This document shows positions 1-8,260 of a DNA stretch of 64,000 nucleotides, piece after piece. Below the pieces are notes generated by a model that was not told the DNA's origin, made no database searches, and saw only the letters and a list, made by a program, of their open reading frames with translations. The translations under genes were made by a program, and so were the position numbers. Where the stretch lies: the NCBI GenBank assembly GCA_913055875.1, contig CAJXJY010000013.1, positions 1 to 64,000 of the forward strand. Direction: 5' to 3'. The first letter of the stretch is position 1. Each line of letters opens with the position of its first letter. Source of the stretch: an uncultured Altererythrobacter sp. (GTDB lineage: Bacteria > Pseudomonadota > Alphaproteobacteria > Sphingomonadales > Sphingomonadaceae).

Positions 1-81
1 GCGCCGATCTTCCAGGTCGCCGACATCGGTCTGGTCGCCGACCTGTTCAAGGCGGTGCCGGAGCTGACCGAGAAGCTTTGA
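1..81 (+). CDS. etfA: Electron transfer flavoprotein alpha subunit, C-terminal end (partial)
   Basis: The first 26 codons are open and end in TGA at 79-81. They read API-FQVADIGLVADLF-KAVPELTEKL, which is the C-terminal FAD-domain tail of EtfA (the VADxGLVxDLF...VPELxEKL pattern). EtfA with EtfB passes electrons from acyl-CoA dehydrogenases to ETF-quinone oxidoreductase. Only the end lies in the window, so the identification rests on this short but characteristic tail. Confidence 0.75.
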   Translation, partial: APIFQVADIGLVADLFKAVPELTEKL

Positions 82-169
82 AGGCGCGTTGTGGGAAATG
101 CACGGCGACGCTCGTTCAGCGCAGCACTTCTCGGAAGAACCTCAGAGATATGAAACGGGGTAAACGCGA

Positions 170-487
170 ATGATCAAACTCACCGTTACCGGACGCGAAA
201 GCGAGCGGCGGACGATCGAGGCGGCCGAGGGGCTTAGCCTGATGGAAGCGATTCGAGACAACAGTTTCGACGAGTTGCTGGCTTTGTGCGGTGGATGCTG
301 CTCCTGTGCGACGTGTCACGTCTATGTCGATCCCGAATTTGCAGCCAAGCTTCCCGATATGGGCGAAGACGAGGATGACCTGCTGGAGAGTTCGGATCAC
401 CGCATCGAAGCTTCCCGTCTGTCCTGCCAAATCCCGCTCACGCCGGAGCTGGATGGGCTGAAAGTGCGTGTTGCGCCGGAGGACTGA
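170..487 (+). CDS. 2Fe-2S ferredoxin, adrenodoxin type
   Basis: This 105-residue protein fits the vertebrate/bacterial adrenodoxin-type ferredoxin family. The iron-sulfur ligands are visible as Cys40, Cys46, Cys49 and Cys86, i.e. the C-x5-C-x2-C...C spacing of the family. An acidic stretch (GEDEDDLLE, about residues 65-73) matches the partner-docking helix. Such ferredoxins usually shuttle electrons from a reductase to a cytochrome P450 or to iron-sulfur assembly; no P450 or reductase gene is adjacent, so the partner is unknown. An extra Cys43-Cys44 pair lies inside the cluster loop. The start at 170 has a GGGG-containing leader about 10 bases upstream. Confidence 0.9.
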   Translation: MIKLTVTGRESERRTIEAAEGLSLMEAIRDNSFDELLALCGGCCSCATCHVYVDPEFAAKLPDMGEDEDDLLESSDHRIEASRLSCQIPLTPELDGLKVRVAPED

Positions 488-568
488 AAGCGCCTCTACG
501 ACACAACGCGGCTCTATCGCGATAGTACCGGCCAGCGGGCGCACGGAACTAAGCCTAGTAAAAGTCGA

Positions 569-1360
569 TCACTTTCCCTTGAAATTCGGGCCCCGCTTTT
601 CCTGAAAAGCTTGCACGCCCTCGATAAAATCCTCGCTATTTCCGGCGACGCGCTGCGCTTCGGCCTCGTGATTCATCGCCTCGGGAAGACTCATGTGCTG
701 AGCCCCACGCACCAGCTGTCTGATCATTCCCAAGGCCAGGGTCGGACCCTGTGCTAGCCGCTTGGCAAGAGAATTGGCCTCGTCCAGAAGGTCGTCATCG
801 GCGACGCAGCGCGTGATCAACCCAATCTTCTCGGCATCTTCGGCCGGGATTCGTTCACCCAACATCATCGCTTCCATCGATTTTGGAATGCCGGCAGATT
901 TCGGGAGCATCCACGTCGATCCGCCATCTGGTATCAGACCGATATTGACGAATGCCTGGAGAAAGAAAGCCGACCGAGCGGCAACTATGATATCTCCGGC
1001 GAGGGCTAGAGCACAGCCAATACCGGCTGCAGGACCGTTGACTGCGGTAACGATCGGTATCTCAAGCGCCGACAGGGCAAGCATTCCCGGATTGTAGTGA
1101 TTCTGCAGCGAGCGCCGCGATGCGTCGCCCGGTCGCCCGCCATCGAACGTTCTTCCGCCTATGTCCGCGCCGGCACAGAAGCCGCGACCCGCACCCGTGA
1201 TCAATAGCGCGCGGGCATCGGATTGAGACAAGCTATCGAGGGCGTCACGAATCTCATCGAACATCGCGGGCGTAGCGGCATTCATGCGATCCGGTCGATT
1301 GAGAATCAGCGTGGCGACTTGCTCTTCGACTTCGATCAGTATCGTCTCGTAGCTTCCCAT
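569..1360 (-). CDS. Enoyl-CoA hydratase/isomerase family protein (PaaG-like)
   Basis: This 263-residue protein has the full crotonase fold length. The oxyanion-hole segments are visible as GRGFCAGADI (about residues 58-67) and the NGPAAGIGCALAL region (about 107-119). The second active-site segment reads IGLIPDGGSTWMLPK, with Asp where true hydratases carry Glu; this pattern is common in PaaG-type ring-epoxide isomerases and other non-hydratase members. It probably acts on an acyl-CoA thioester in the cytoplasm, but the substrate cannot be read from sequence. It is divergent from a roughly 750-base gene-poor stretch and convergent with the ferredoxin gene. Confidence 0.85.
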   Translation of the reverse strand: MGSYETILIEVEEQVATLILNRPDRMNAATPAMFDEIRDALDSLSQSDARALLITGAGRGFCAGADIGGRTFDGGRPGDASRRSLQNHYNPGMLALSALEIPIVTAVNGPAAGIGCALALAGDIIVAARSAFFLQAFVNIGLIPDGGSTWMLPKSAGIPKSMEAMMLGERIPAEDAEKIGLITRCVADDDLLDEANSLAKRLAQGPTLALGMIRQLVRGAQHMSLPEAMNHEAEAQRVAGNSEDFIEGVQAFQEKRGPNFKGK

Positions 1361-1571
1361 AAACCCTCAGTCCCCTTCCTCGGCGATGGCATTATGACGC
1401 TCAGGCTGAAGTTTGGAAAGGCTGCATGCGCGCTCAGCCTGCCTGCCAAATACAAAGACGCGCGAGCACAGAATGCAGCTTGGGGTTGTTCCACCACTTC
1501 TCGCCCTCCTATTTCCGGAGCCTTGTTGCTCAATAGCCGAAAACGGCGCGCGCGATCCCAGAAGCCATTGA

Positions 1572-1763
1572 CGCGTTATTGATAGCAAGCATCGATGCGA
1601 CGAAAACCGGCTGATCGTGGAGCTGCAACCTTACGAACGGGTGGTCGCGGGCGAGTTGGAAGTGGAGCCGATGCAATTGCGAGCCTACGACCTGGAAACC
1701 GGCGAACGGTTATGGTCGCGGGCCGTCCGCGATATCCATTTCGTACCCGCGCCACCTCCATAG
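1572..1763 (+). pseudogene. Possible C-terminal gene remnant in a gene-poor stretch (1361-2112)
   Basis: The 750-base interval between the enoyl-CoA hydratase gene and tRNA-Gly has no convincing intact gene. One plus-strand frame is open from 1572 to a TAG at 1761-1763 and includes a protein-like stretch AYDLETGERLWSRAVRD followed by a proline-rich end. AYDLETGERLW resembles a PQQ/beta-propeller repeat, so this may be the tail of a deleted gene. It has no plausible start codon or ribosome site. The rest of the interval (1764-2112) has lower GC and no features I can name. Confidence 0.25.
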
Positions 1764-2112
1764 ATTCGAAAAGCATGGGATACTGCTAATAACAAGCGGA
1801 TACGCCTTCGGTCGATTTCATCCGCTATCGTCGTCCTTCATTCCCTTGCATCCGATCAACGCTACGCTGTGCTGCGAGACCAAAGTTCGCACCTTTTGGG
1901 CGGCAATACAGATTTGATGAGGGAACATATGTCTGTCAGCGTCCGCTTTCGCTACGCTCCGCCCAGAAACCGGACCATCTACACACGGCCCAACTCCAGC
2001 CATATCGGGCGTTGACCAGCGGGCGAGTACGCGGCAAATGCCGCCGTCACCGACAAGTGCTGTAAAATGAACTGTAAAAAGCGGCTCATTTGGCGGGCTA
2101 AGTCGTTGAAAT

Positions 2113-2186
2113 GCGGGTGTAGCTCAATGGTAGAGCAGCAGCTTCCCAAGCTGACGACGAGGGTTCGATTCCCTTCACCCGCTCCA
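2113..2186 (+). tRNA. tRNA-Gly (anticodon CCC)
   Basis: A complete cloverleaf is visible. The acceptor stem is GCGGGTG with CACCCGC, the D arm GCTC/GAGC, the anticodon loop TTCCCAA (anticodon CCC), the T arm has the TTCGATT loop, and discriminator T plus CCA are encoded at 2183-2186. The pair closing the anticodon stem is a G-A mismatch. A partial copy of its 3' end follows 118 bases downstream. Confidence 0.95.
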
Positions 2187-2305
2187 GCTTCTCGTGCGGC
2201 ATCGCGGCACCGCGCGGCATCGGTTCCGACCGAACCCTCGTGTGTCTATCTGAAACGGCCGGGCAAGCCCGACCTGCGGGGTTCGATTCCCTTCACCCGC
2301 TCCAG
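2161..2305 (+). repeat. Direct repeat of the tRNA-Gly 3' end (att-like scar)
   Basis: Bases 2161-2187 (T-arm 3' part, acceptor strand, CCA and one further base) recur identically at 2279-2305, 118 bases away. A 27-base exact copy of a tRNA 3' end is what site-specific integrases leave as attL/attR. Nothing but about 90 bases of non-coding sequence lies between the copies and no integrase gene is nearby. It could be a scar of an excised or decayed element, or a simple tandem duplication. Confidence 0.6.
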
Positions 2306-2384
2306 TTTCCCGTTCGACAGCCGAGCTTGCCAACCGCTCCTCCCGCGGCAATGGTGGCGTTTTGCAACCGTTTCGGGGTTCGGT

Positions 2385-3329
2385 TTGAACGATATCGCCT
2401 CGCTGGATCCGAATTACGACGGCACGCTGCTCGGGCGTTTCGGCGGCGAGAAGCCGCCCGCGGCGCAGTGGTTCGCCGATGCCGTCGCGCATGAGCCGGA
2501 GCGCTCGCAATTCCGCGTCGACGGCGCCGATATCGAGCTGCTGACATGGGGCGAGGTCGGCAGGCCCGGCCTGCTGTTCCTCCACGGCAACGCCGCGCAT
2601 GCCGATTGGTGGAGCTTCATCGCTCCGCTGTTTGCGAGCGATTATCGCTGCGCAGCGATTTCTTGGTCGGGGATGGGTCGGTCGGGCTGGCGCGACGCCT
2701 ACACCATCCCGACTTTCGCAGCGGAAGCGCTGGCAGCGATCGAGGCGGCGCAACTGGGCGCCTCGGGCGAGCCGCCGGTTATCGTGGCGCACTCGTTCGG
2801 CGGGTTTCCGACGCGCTACCTGTCGGCTTTCCACCCCGAGGCGATAGCGGGCGCGATCCTGGTCGATTCGGCGCCGCCGCGACCGGGAGGCGGCCCGCCG
2901 CCGCGGCTCGCGCAGGGACGGGCGCTCAATCCGCGCTATCCCAGCCTCGAAGCGGCGCTGCGCCGCTTCCGCTTCCTGCCCGAGCAGGACCACGGCCTGC
3001 CCGAGATCGTCGACTGGATGGCGCGCGGCGCGCTGCACGAAGTGTCACAGACCGACGAGACGCCGGGTGGGTGGACGTGGCGCTTCGACCCGCAATTCTG
3101 GGCCAAGTTCACCCGCGGCGAACTGGCCGCGCGTCCGAAAGTGCCGGCGGGCATCATTATCGGCGAGAAGTCGGCACTGTTCCCGGCGGGACGGCTCGAG
3201 GAATTGCAGGCGCTGATCCCCGACCTTCGGTTCACCACCGTGGTCGAAGGCGCCTACCACCACGTGCTGGTCGACCACCCGCTCGAACTGGTCGCCGCGA
3301 TCCGCGAAGGGCTGCCGCTGCTGCGCTAG
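2385..3329 (+). CDS. Alpha/beta hydrolase
   Basis: This is a 314-residue alpha/beta-fold hydrolase of unknown substrate. The oxyanion-loop HGNAAHADWW, the nucleophile elbow AHSFGGF and a late catalytic His in EGAYHHVLVDHP are visible. The frame stays open upstream through the tRNA gene, so the first codons cannot be real. The best start is TTG at 2385 (L-N-D-I-A...), just downstream of a TTTCGGGGTT stretch; there is no in-frame ATG near the conserved N-terminus. It stands alone after the tRNA scar. Confidence 0.8.
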   Translation: MNDIASLDPNYDGTLLGRFGGEKPPAAQWFADAVAHEPERSQFRVDGADIELLTWGEVGRPGLLFLHGNAAHADWWSFIAPLFASDYRCAAISWSGMGRSGWRDAYTIPTFAAEALAAIEAAQLGASGEPPVIVAHSFGGFPTRYLSAFHPEAIAGAILVDSAPPRPGGGPPPRLAQGRALNPRYPSLEAALRRFRFLPEQDHGLPEIVDWMARGALHEVSQTDETPGGWTWRFDPQFWAKFTRGELAARPKVPAGIIIGEKSALFPAGRLEELQALIPDLRFTTVVEGAYHHVLVDHPLELVAAIREGLPLLR

Positions 3330-3450
3330 GGGAATCCTTCGCCGGTATGCGCATGGCGGCGTTGCATTTCACCCTCCAAAGCTTGGATGTCACATCGCTT
3401 TCATCCTGCTATCGCACAGTCACGCAATCCGAGCCAATGGAGTCGCCCGC

Positions 3451-4779
3451 ATGAATTCCGCCCTGCACCGCCGCCAGTTCCTTGCCGCCACCGGCAGCGC
3501 CTTCGCGGCGCTGGTCGCGAGCGGCTGCAGCACGCGCGGGGCGAGTGTCCCGGTGATCGACAGCCTGCCGGGCTACGGCCCGCTGGTGCGCGATCCGGCG
3601 GAGCTGGTCGACCTGCCGATGGGTTTTTCCTACCGCGTGTTGTCGAACCTCGGCGACACGATGGACGACGGCTTCACCGTACCCGACGCAGCCGACGGGA
3701 TGGGCTGCTTCGATCTCGGAAACGGCAAGCTCGCGCTGGTGCGCAACCACGAACTGATCCCCGGCCGACACGACGGCGGCGGGGTGATGGGCAAGGCCTA
3801 CGATACCGTGGCACGCAGCCTCGTTCCGCTGCCCGGCGGGACCACCACGATCGTGCTCGATGCGGCCACGCTCGAAGTCGAGAAGCAGTATCGCTCGCTC
3901 GCGGGCACGATCCGCAATTGCGCGGGCGGCATCACGCCGTGGGGCAGCTGGCTGACCTGCGAGGAAGCGCCGGCCAAGGCGGACGGCCGGATCAACAAGG
4001 ATCACGGCTGGACCTTCGAAGTGTCCGCCGATGCGCCCGGCCTCGTCGACCCGGTGCCGCTGACGGCGATGGGGCGCTTCAACCACGAGGCGGCCTGCGT
4101 CGATCCGGCCACCGGCATCGTCTACCAGACCGAGGATCGCGACGACAGCCTGCTCTACCGCTTCCTGCCGAAGACGCCGGGCAAGCTCGTCGATGGCGGC
4201 AAGCTGCAGGCGCTCGTGATCGTCGACGGCATGGCCGACACGCGCAACTGGGACGGCGTCGGGGTGCCGCCGCAGAGCTGGTACGAGGTCCGCTGGGTCG
4301 ATCTCGACGAGGTCGAAGCACCCGAGGACGATCTGCGGAAACGCGGCGCTGCCAAGGGCGCGGCGCTGTTCGCGCGCGGCGAAGGCATCTGGATGGGCGA
4401 GGGCGAGATGTATTTCTGCTGCACCAGCGGCGGCACAGCCAAGCTCGGACAGATTTTCCGGCTCGTGCCCGGCCGGAGCGGCGCGCCCGACCGGCTGCAG
4501 CTGTTCTACGAATCGACCAGCCCCGACCAGTTCAATTACGGCGACAACCTCTGTGTCGCGCCGTTCGGCGACCTGATCGTGTGCGAGGACCAGTATACCG
4601 ACCCGGTGCAGAACCATCTGCGCGGGATTACCCCGCAGGGGGTCGCCTATCCGCTCGCCTTCCTGCATGTGCAGACCGAGTGGGCGGGGGCGTGCTTCTC
4701 GCCCGACGGGCGGACGCTGTTCGTCAATCTCTACAGTCCTGCGAAGACGCTGGCGATCACCGGTCCCTGGACCACGTAG
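3451..4779 (+). CDS. PhoX-family (DUF839) secreted phosphatase-like protein, Tat lipoprotein
   Basis: This 442-residue protein belongs to the PhoX/DUF839 beta-propeller family of calcium-dependent alkaline phosphatases and relatives. The N-terminus has a twin-arginine motif (HRRQFLAATG, residues 7-16) and a lipobox-like LVASGC with Cys26, so it is probably exported folded by Tat and lipid-anchored. Propeller sequences such as ITPWGSWLTCEE, RFNHEAACVD and QFNYGDNLCV are typical of the family. Whether it is an active phosphatase cannot be decided here; many family members are only annotated as PhoX-like. The start is supported by the signal peptide. Confidence 0.8.
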   Translation: MNSALHRRQFLAATGSAFAALVASGCSTRGASVPVIDSLPGYGPLVRDPAELVDLPMGFSYRVLSNLGDTMDDGFTVPDAADGMGCFDLGNGKLALVRNHELIPGRHDGGGVMGKAYDTVARSLVPLPGGTTTIVLDAATLEVEKQYRSLAGTIRNCAGGITPWGSWLTCEEAPAKADGRINKDHGWTFEVSADAPGLVDPVPLTAMGRFNHEAACVDPATGIVYQTEDRDDSLLYRFLPKTPGKLVDGGKLQALVIVDGMADTRNWDGVGVPPQSWYEVRWVDLDEVEAPEDDLRKRGAAKGAALFARGEGIWMGEGEMYFCCTSGGTAKLGQIFRLVPGRSGAPDRLQLFYESTSPDQFNYGDNLCVAPFGDLIVCEDQYTDPVQNHLRGITPQGVAYPLAFLHVQTEWAGACFSPDGRTLFVNLYSPAKTLAITGPWTT

Positions 4780-4800
4780 CGCGGCTCGCGGGACGCCCCG

Positions 4801-5361
4801 ATGCCGTCGTTCTTCTTCGCCTTCCTCGCGGTCGCCGCCTGCTCGCTCGGCGCGCGCGACCAGCTGCTGGTCGCGCGGCTGAGCGGGGCGGGGCGGAGCG
4901 GGGCTCTGCTGCTCGCGGTCGGACTGCCCGTCGCGGCGGTTTCGGCGGGGTTCATGGCGTGGGCGGGCGATACGGTCGCGGCGATGCTGCCCGATGCGGC
5001 CAAGACCATGCTGGTCGCGATCGCGCTGCTGCTGGCGGCGTTCGAGCTGGCCTGGCCCAATCGCGAACGCGCTCCGAGGGAACCGACCCGCTCGCTCGCC
5101 GCGCTCGCCATCGTGCTGCTGGCGCGCCAGCTCGGCGATGCCTCGCGTTTCCTCGTGTTCGCCTTCGCCGCGGCGACCGGCGCCCCGCTGTTCGCCGGGA
5201 TCGGCGGCGCGGCGGGCGGCGGTGCGGCGCTGGTGTTTGCGGTCGTGATGGGCTCGGAGTTGGTCGAAAAATGGCCGTTGCGGACGATCCGGCTGGTTCT
5301 CGCAGCGGTGGTCGGGATCGCCGCGATGGTGATCGGCCTGTCCGCAAGAGGGCTTGTCTGA
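4801..5361 (+). CDS. Small membrane protein, degenerate TMEM165/GDT1-like
   Basis: This 186-residue protein is mostly hydrophobic, with about six predicted membrane segments. Two halves each carry a motif that looks like a worn version of the E-x-G-D-[KR]-[ST] cation-binding motif of the GDT1/UPF0016 manganese exporters: SLGARDQ (residues 15-21) and RQLGDASR (109-116). The acidic first residue is lost in both. It may be a divergent paralogue with altered or no transport activity. It starts 21 bases after the PhoX-like stop and may be cotranscribed with it. The family assignment is an inference from two short motifs. Confidence 0.5.
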   Translation: MPSFFFAFLAVAACSLGARDQLLVARLSGAGRSGALLLAVGLPVAAVSAGFMAWAGDTVAAMLPDAAKTMLVAIALLLAAFELAWPNRERAPREPTRSLAALAIVLLARQLGDASRFLVFAFAAATGAPLFAGIGGAAGGGAALVFAVVMGSELVEKWPLRTIRLVLAAVVGIAAMVIGLSARGLV

Positions 5362-5464
5362 CAATCGGGTAAAGCGATTAGTTGGATCGCATTAATTTGC
5401 GAAACCGATCATTCCCCGCGCGCGTTGGTTGGGTGTAAGGCAAATCCAACGAGGGAATTTTCAC

Positions 5465-5926
5465 ATGACCGACAGCAAGGACAATTCGAAAAAGGCGCTG
5501 GTCGACGAACTCAACGGCCTGCTCGCCGACCATCTCGCGCTGTTCTTCAAGACCAAGAACTTCCACTGGCATGTCGCGGGGCCGCGCTTTCGCGACCTGC
5601 ATCTCATGTTCGACGAGCAGGCGATCGAGATCCGCGACCAGATCGACGCCATCGGCGAACGCGTGCGCAAGCTCGGCATGAACACGCTGACCTCGATCGG
5701 CTCGGTGGCCAAGGCGACGCAGATCAAGGACCAGGACGACACGTCGCTGTCGGCCGAGAAGATGGTCGAGGAGCTGCGCGACGACAATGCGGCGATGGTC
5801 AAACGCCTCAAGGCTATGAAGCCGCTCGCCGAGGAAGCGGGCGACAATGCCACCGACGGGCTGCTCGACGACTGGACCGACATGGCCGAGGAACGCGTCT
5901 GGTTCCTGTCGCAGACGCTGAAGTAA
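5465..5926 (+). CDS. dps: Dps-family ferritin-like DNA protection protein
   Basis: This 153-residue protein has the Dps length and fold. Dps dodecamers oxidise and store iron using peroxide and shield DNA under stress. The intersubunit ferroxidase residues are conserved with exact family spacing: His34, His46, Asp50, Asp61 and Glu65. The N-terminus has several lysines (residues 5-10), as in DNA-binding Dps proteins. The ATG at 5465 is preferred over an upstream one because a GAGGGA ribosome site lies directly before it and homologues start here. A strong hairpin terminator follows at 5950-5982, so it is probably monocistronic. Confidence 0.95.
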   Translation: MTDSKDNSKKALVDELNGLLADHLALFFKTKNFHWHVAGPRFRDLHLMFDEQAIEIRDQIDAIGERVRKLGMNTLTSIGSVAKATQIKDQDDTSLSAEKMVEELRDDNAAMVKRLKAMKPLAEEAGDNATDGLLDDWTDMAEERVWFLSQTLK

Positions 5927-5949
5927 TTTCGATAGCGCACGCGAAAATG

Positions 5950-5982
5950 CCCCGTCCGGACCTGTTCCGGGCGGGGTTTTTT
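5950..5982 (+). terminator. Rho-independent terminator of dps
   Basis: A GC-rich stem (CCCCGTCCGGA with TCCGGGCGGGG, one mismatch) and a short loop are followed by six T residues. It lies 23 bases after the dps stop and just before the next gene. Confidence 0.9.
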
Positions 5983-5996
5983 GCTATTCCCGCCGT

Positions 5997-6617
5997 ATGA
6001 GAGACGTGATGATCAACGAGGGCTGGAGCGACGCGGCGATCGCCGGCTGGCTGGCAAACCGGCTCGAGGCGCTGATGGAAGAGCGCGAAGGTCCCGTTAC
6101 CATCACCGTTCCCGGCGGCTCGACGCCTTTCCCGATTTTCGAGGCTCTGCTCGAACGCCATTGCGACTGGTCGCGGCTGGTGGTGTGGCCGGGCGACGAC
6201 CGCGTGGTGCCCGAGGACCACGAGGCCTCGAATACCGGCCGCATCCGCGCGCTGTTCGAGCCGGCGGGTGCCGAAGTGGTCACGCTGACGGTGATGGAGC
6301 AGGTGCCGCGTTTCGACCTCGCCTGGCTCGGGATGGGTGCGGACGGGCATGTCGCCTCGCTGTTCCCCAACACCCACCCGCGCTTGGACGATCCGCAGCC
6401 GATCCGGCGGCTGACCCCCGACCCGCTGCCGCCCGAGGCGCCGTTCGACCGCATCACGCTGACCCTGCCCGGCCTGCTCGCGAGCGATGCGCTGATGTTC
6501 GTCATCCGCGGCGAGGACAAGCGCGCGGTGTTCGACGCGGCGTTGCGCGGCGAGCACCACCTGCCGGTCGCGCGGCTGCTCGGCGGCGCGGCGCAGCCGG
6601 TGACATGCTTCGTTTGA
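5997..6617 (+). CDS. pgl: 6-phosphogluconolactonase
   Basis: This 206-residue protein hydrolyses 6-phosphogluconolactone to 6-phosphogluconate in the pentose-phosphate and Entner-Doudoroff routes. The family landmarks are visible: the phosphate-binding VPGGSTPFPIF (about residues 38-48), the WPGDDRVVP segment and the signature GADGHVASLFP (about 120-130). It begins 14 bases after the dps terminator, so its promoter probably lies within or beyond that hairpin. Its stop overlaps the start of the Nudix gene. An alternative start at ATG 6009 is possible. Confidence 0.9.
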   Translation: MRDVMINEGWSDAAIAGWLANRLEALMEEREGPVTITVPGGSTPFPIFEALLERHCDWSRLVVWPGDDRVVPEDHEASNTGRIRALFEPAGAEVVTLTVMEQVPRFDLAWLGMGADGHVASLFPNTHPRLDDPQPIRRLTPDPLPPEAPFDRITLTLPGLLASDALMFVIRGEDKRAVFDAALRGEHHLPVARLLGGAAQPVTCFV

Positions 6618-7075
6618 TCCCGGCACCGCTGCACCGGGTCGCGCTGCGTCTGGCGCATGCCATGCGCAAACGCTGGTGGCGCTGGCGCAGGCCCGAGCTG
6701 GAGGCCGCCGCGGTGCTCGCCTTCGATCTCGCCGACCGGGTGTTGCTGGTCCGGCTGAGCTACGGCAGCGGGATGTGGACGCTGCCGACCGGCGGCGTCG
6801 ACCGCGGCGAAACACCCGAGCAGGCGGCGCGGCGCGAATTGCGCGAGGAGGCGGGCTGCAGCGCGCAGGCGATGCGAGCGCTCGGCGTGGACGAGGGGAT
6901 GCTGCACGGTGCGACGCACCGCGTCCACGTATTCGCTTCCAGCGTCCGCGAACCGGTGGCAGCCGACGGGCGCGAGGTGATCGAGGCGCGCTTCTTCCCG
7001 CTCGGTGCATTGCCCGACCCGGTCAGCGGCGCGACCGTCAGACGCCTGGAGATGTGGCGCCGGGCGCAGGGCTAG
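6605..7075 (+). CDS. Nudix hydrolase
   Basis: This 156-residue protein carries a complete Nudix box (G-x5-E-x7-REU-xEE-x-G-U) starting at GGVDRGETPE, about residue 61. Nudix enzymes cleave nucleoside diphosphates linked to another moiety; the substrate is not readable here. The first 40 residues are basic and tryptophan-rich (KRWWRWRRP), unusual for a soluble Nudix protein, and may bind membrane or nucleic acid. It overlaps the end of pgl by 13 bases, so the two are probably translated together. Its stop codon overlaps the dinB stop by 4 bases from the opposite strand. Confidence 0.85.
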   Translation: MLRLIPAPLHRVALRLAHAMRKRWWRWRRPELEAAAVLAFDLADRVLLVRLSYGSGMWTLPTGGVDRGETPEQAARRELREEAGCSAQAMRALGVDEGMLHGATHRVHVFASSVREPVAADGREVIEARFFPLGALPDPVSGATVRRLEMWRRAQG

Positions 7076-8193
7076 AGCAGCGAGAGCTGCGCATCGTCCG
7101 GCCGTTCCTCCTCCTGTCCGCTCTCGTGCTCGAGGTTGGACAGCGTCAACCCCATCAGCCGGATCGGCAAAGGGAGGGGGAGCAATTCCTCGAGTAAGGC
7201 GTGCCCGACCCGCGCGAATTCCGACTTGTCGGCGACATTGTTCGGGAGCGACTTGGCGCGGCTGACGATCCGGAAATCGGTGTATTTCATCTTCAGCGTT
7301 ACCGTGCGCCCCTTCGCTTCGGCGCGCTCGATCCTTTCCCACACGATATCCACGATGTTATCCAGCGTTTCGCGTAGCGCCGGGCCGGCCGAGATATCCT
7401 CCGAGAAGGTCCGCTCGCCGCCGAGCGACTTGCGGATGCGATTGGTGCGGACGGGCCGCAAATCGATCCCGCGCGCGGCGCGGTAGAGATAGTCGGCGAA
7501 GCTGCCGAAATGCTCGCGCAGGAAGGCGATATCCCTGGCCGCGAGATCGGCGCCGGTGGCGATGCCGAGCTTCGCCATCTTCTCCGCGCCCTTCGGCCCG
7601 ACCCCGTGGAACCGGCGGATCGGCAGCGACTGGACGAAGCGCGCCCCTTCGCCGGGCCGGATCACGCACAGCCCGTCGGGCTTGTTCTGGTCGCTGGCGA
7701 GCTTGGCGAGGAACTTGTTGTAGCTCACCCCGGCGCTGGCGGTGAGCCGCGTCTTCGCCCTGATCTCCTGCCGCACCAGCTCGGCGACGCGCGTCGCCGA
7801 GCCGATGCCGAGCCTGTCCGCGGTCACGTCGAGGAAGGCCTCGTCGATGCTGAGCGGTTCGACGAGGTCGGTATAGTGGTGGAAGATCGCGCGGATCTGC
7901 TGCGAGGCCTCCTTGTAGGCGTCAAAGCGGTGGCGCACGAAGATCAGGTCGGGGCACAGCCGCCGCGCGGTGACCGAGGGCATGGCGCTGCGCACCCCGA
8001 ACTTCCTCGCCTCGTAGCTCGCCGCCGCGACCACCCCGCGCCCGCCCGATCCGCCGACCGCGACCGGCTTGCCGCGCAGTTCGGGATCGTCGCGCTGTTC
8101 GACGCTGGCGAAGAAGGCGTCCATGTCGACATGTATGATCTTGCGCAGGCCATCGGCCTCGGCATCCTCATCCGTGTCTTTTGCGTCACGCAT
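7072..8193 (-). CDS. dinB: DNA polymerase IV, Y-family translesion polymerase
   Basis: This 373-residue Y-family polymerase bypasses damaged template bases. Catalytic residues are in HVDMDAFF (Asp23) and SIDEAFLD (Asp117, Glu118), and the helix-hairpin-helix/little-finger regions follow. The C-terminus ends in AQLSLL, a beta-clamp binding motif. The frame extends upstream, but the ATG at 8193 is preferred because family conservation begins near it and the upstream part runs into the promoter region of the divergent MFS gene. An acidic 15-residue leader precedes the polymerase core. Confidence 0.92.
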   Translation of the reverse strand: MRDAKDTDEDAEADGLRKIIHVDMDAFFASVEQRDDPELRGKPVAVGGSGGRGVVAAASYEARKFGVRSAMPSVTARRLCPDLIFVRHRFDAYKEASQQIRAIFHHYTDLVEPLSIDEAFLDVTADRLGIGSATRVAELVRQEIRAKTRLTASAGVSYNKFLAKLASDQNKPDGLCVIRPGEGARFVQSLPIRRFHGVGPKGAEKMAKLGIATGADLAARDIAFLREHFGSFADYLYRAARGIDLRPVRTNRIRKSLGGERTFSEDISAGPALRETLDNIVDIVWERIERAEAKGRTVTLKMKYTDFRIVSRAKSLPNNVADKSEFARVGHALLEELLPLPLPIRLMGLTLSNLEHESGQEEERPDDAQLSLL

Positions 8194-8260
8194 CGTAATC
8201 GACCAATAGCTATACGGGTTGCAAACCGGAACTGTCTCGCGCACTCGCCATTTTGTGCGC

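Noticed and set aside
1223-1776. Several short ORFs in the 1.2-1.8 kb interval
   Set aside because: None has a ribosome site, conserved motif or plausible length; only a possible remnant at 1572-1763 was kept at low confidence.
2067-2384. Extended N-terminus of the alpha/beta hydrolase frame
   Set aside because: It reads through the tRNA-Gly gene and its duplicated end, so it cannot be translated as protein.
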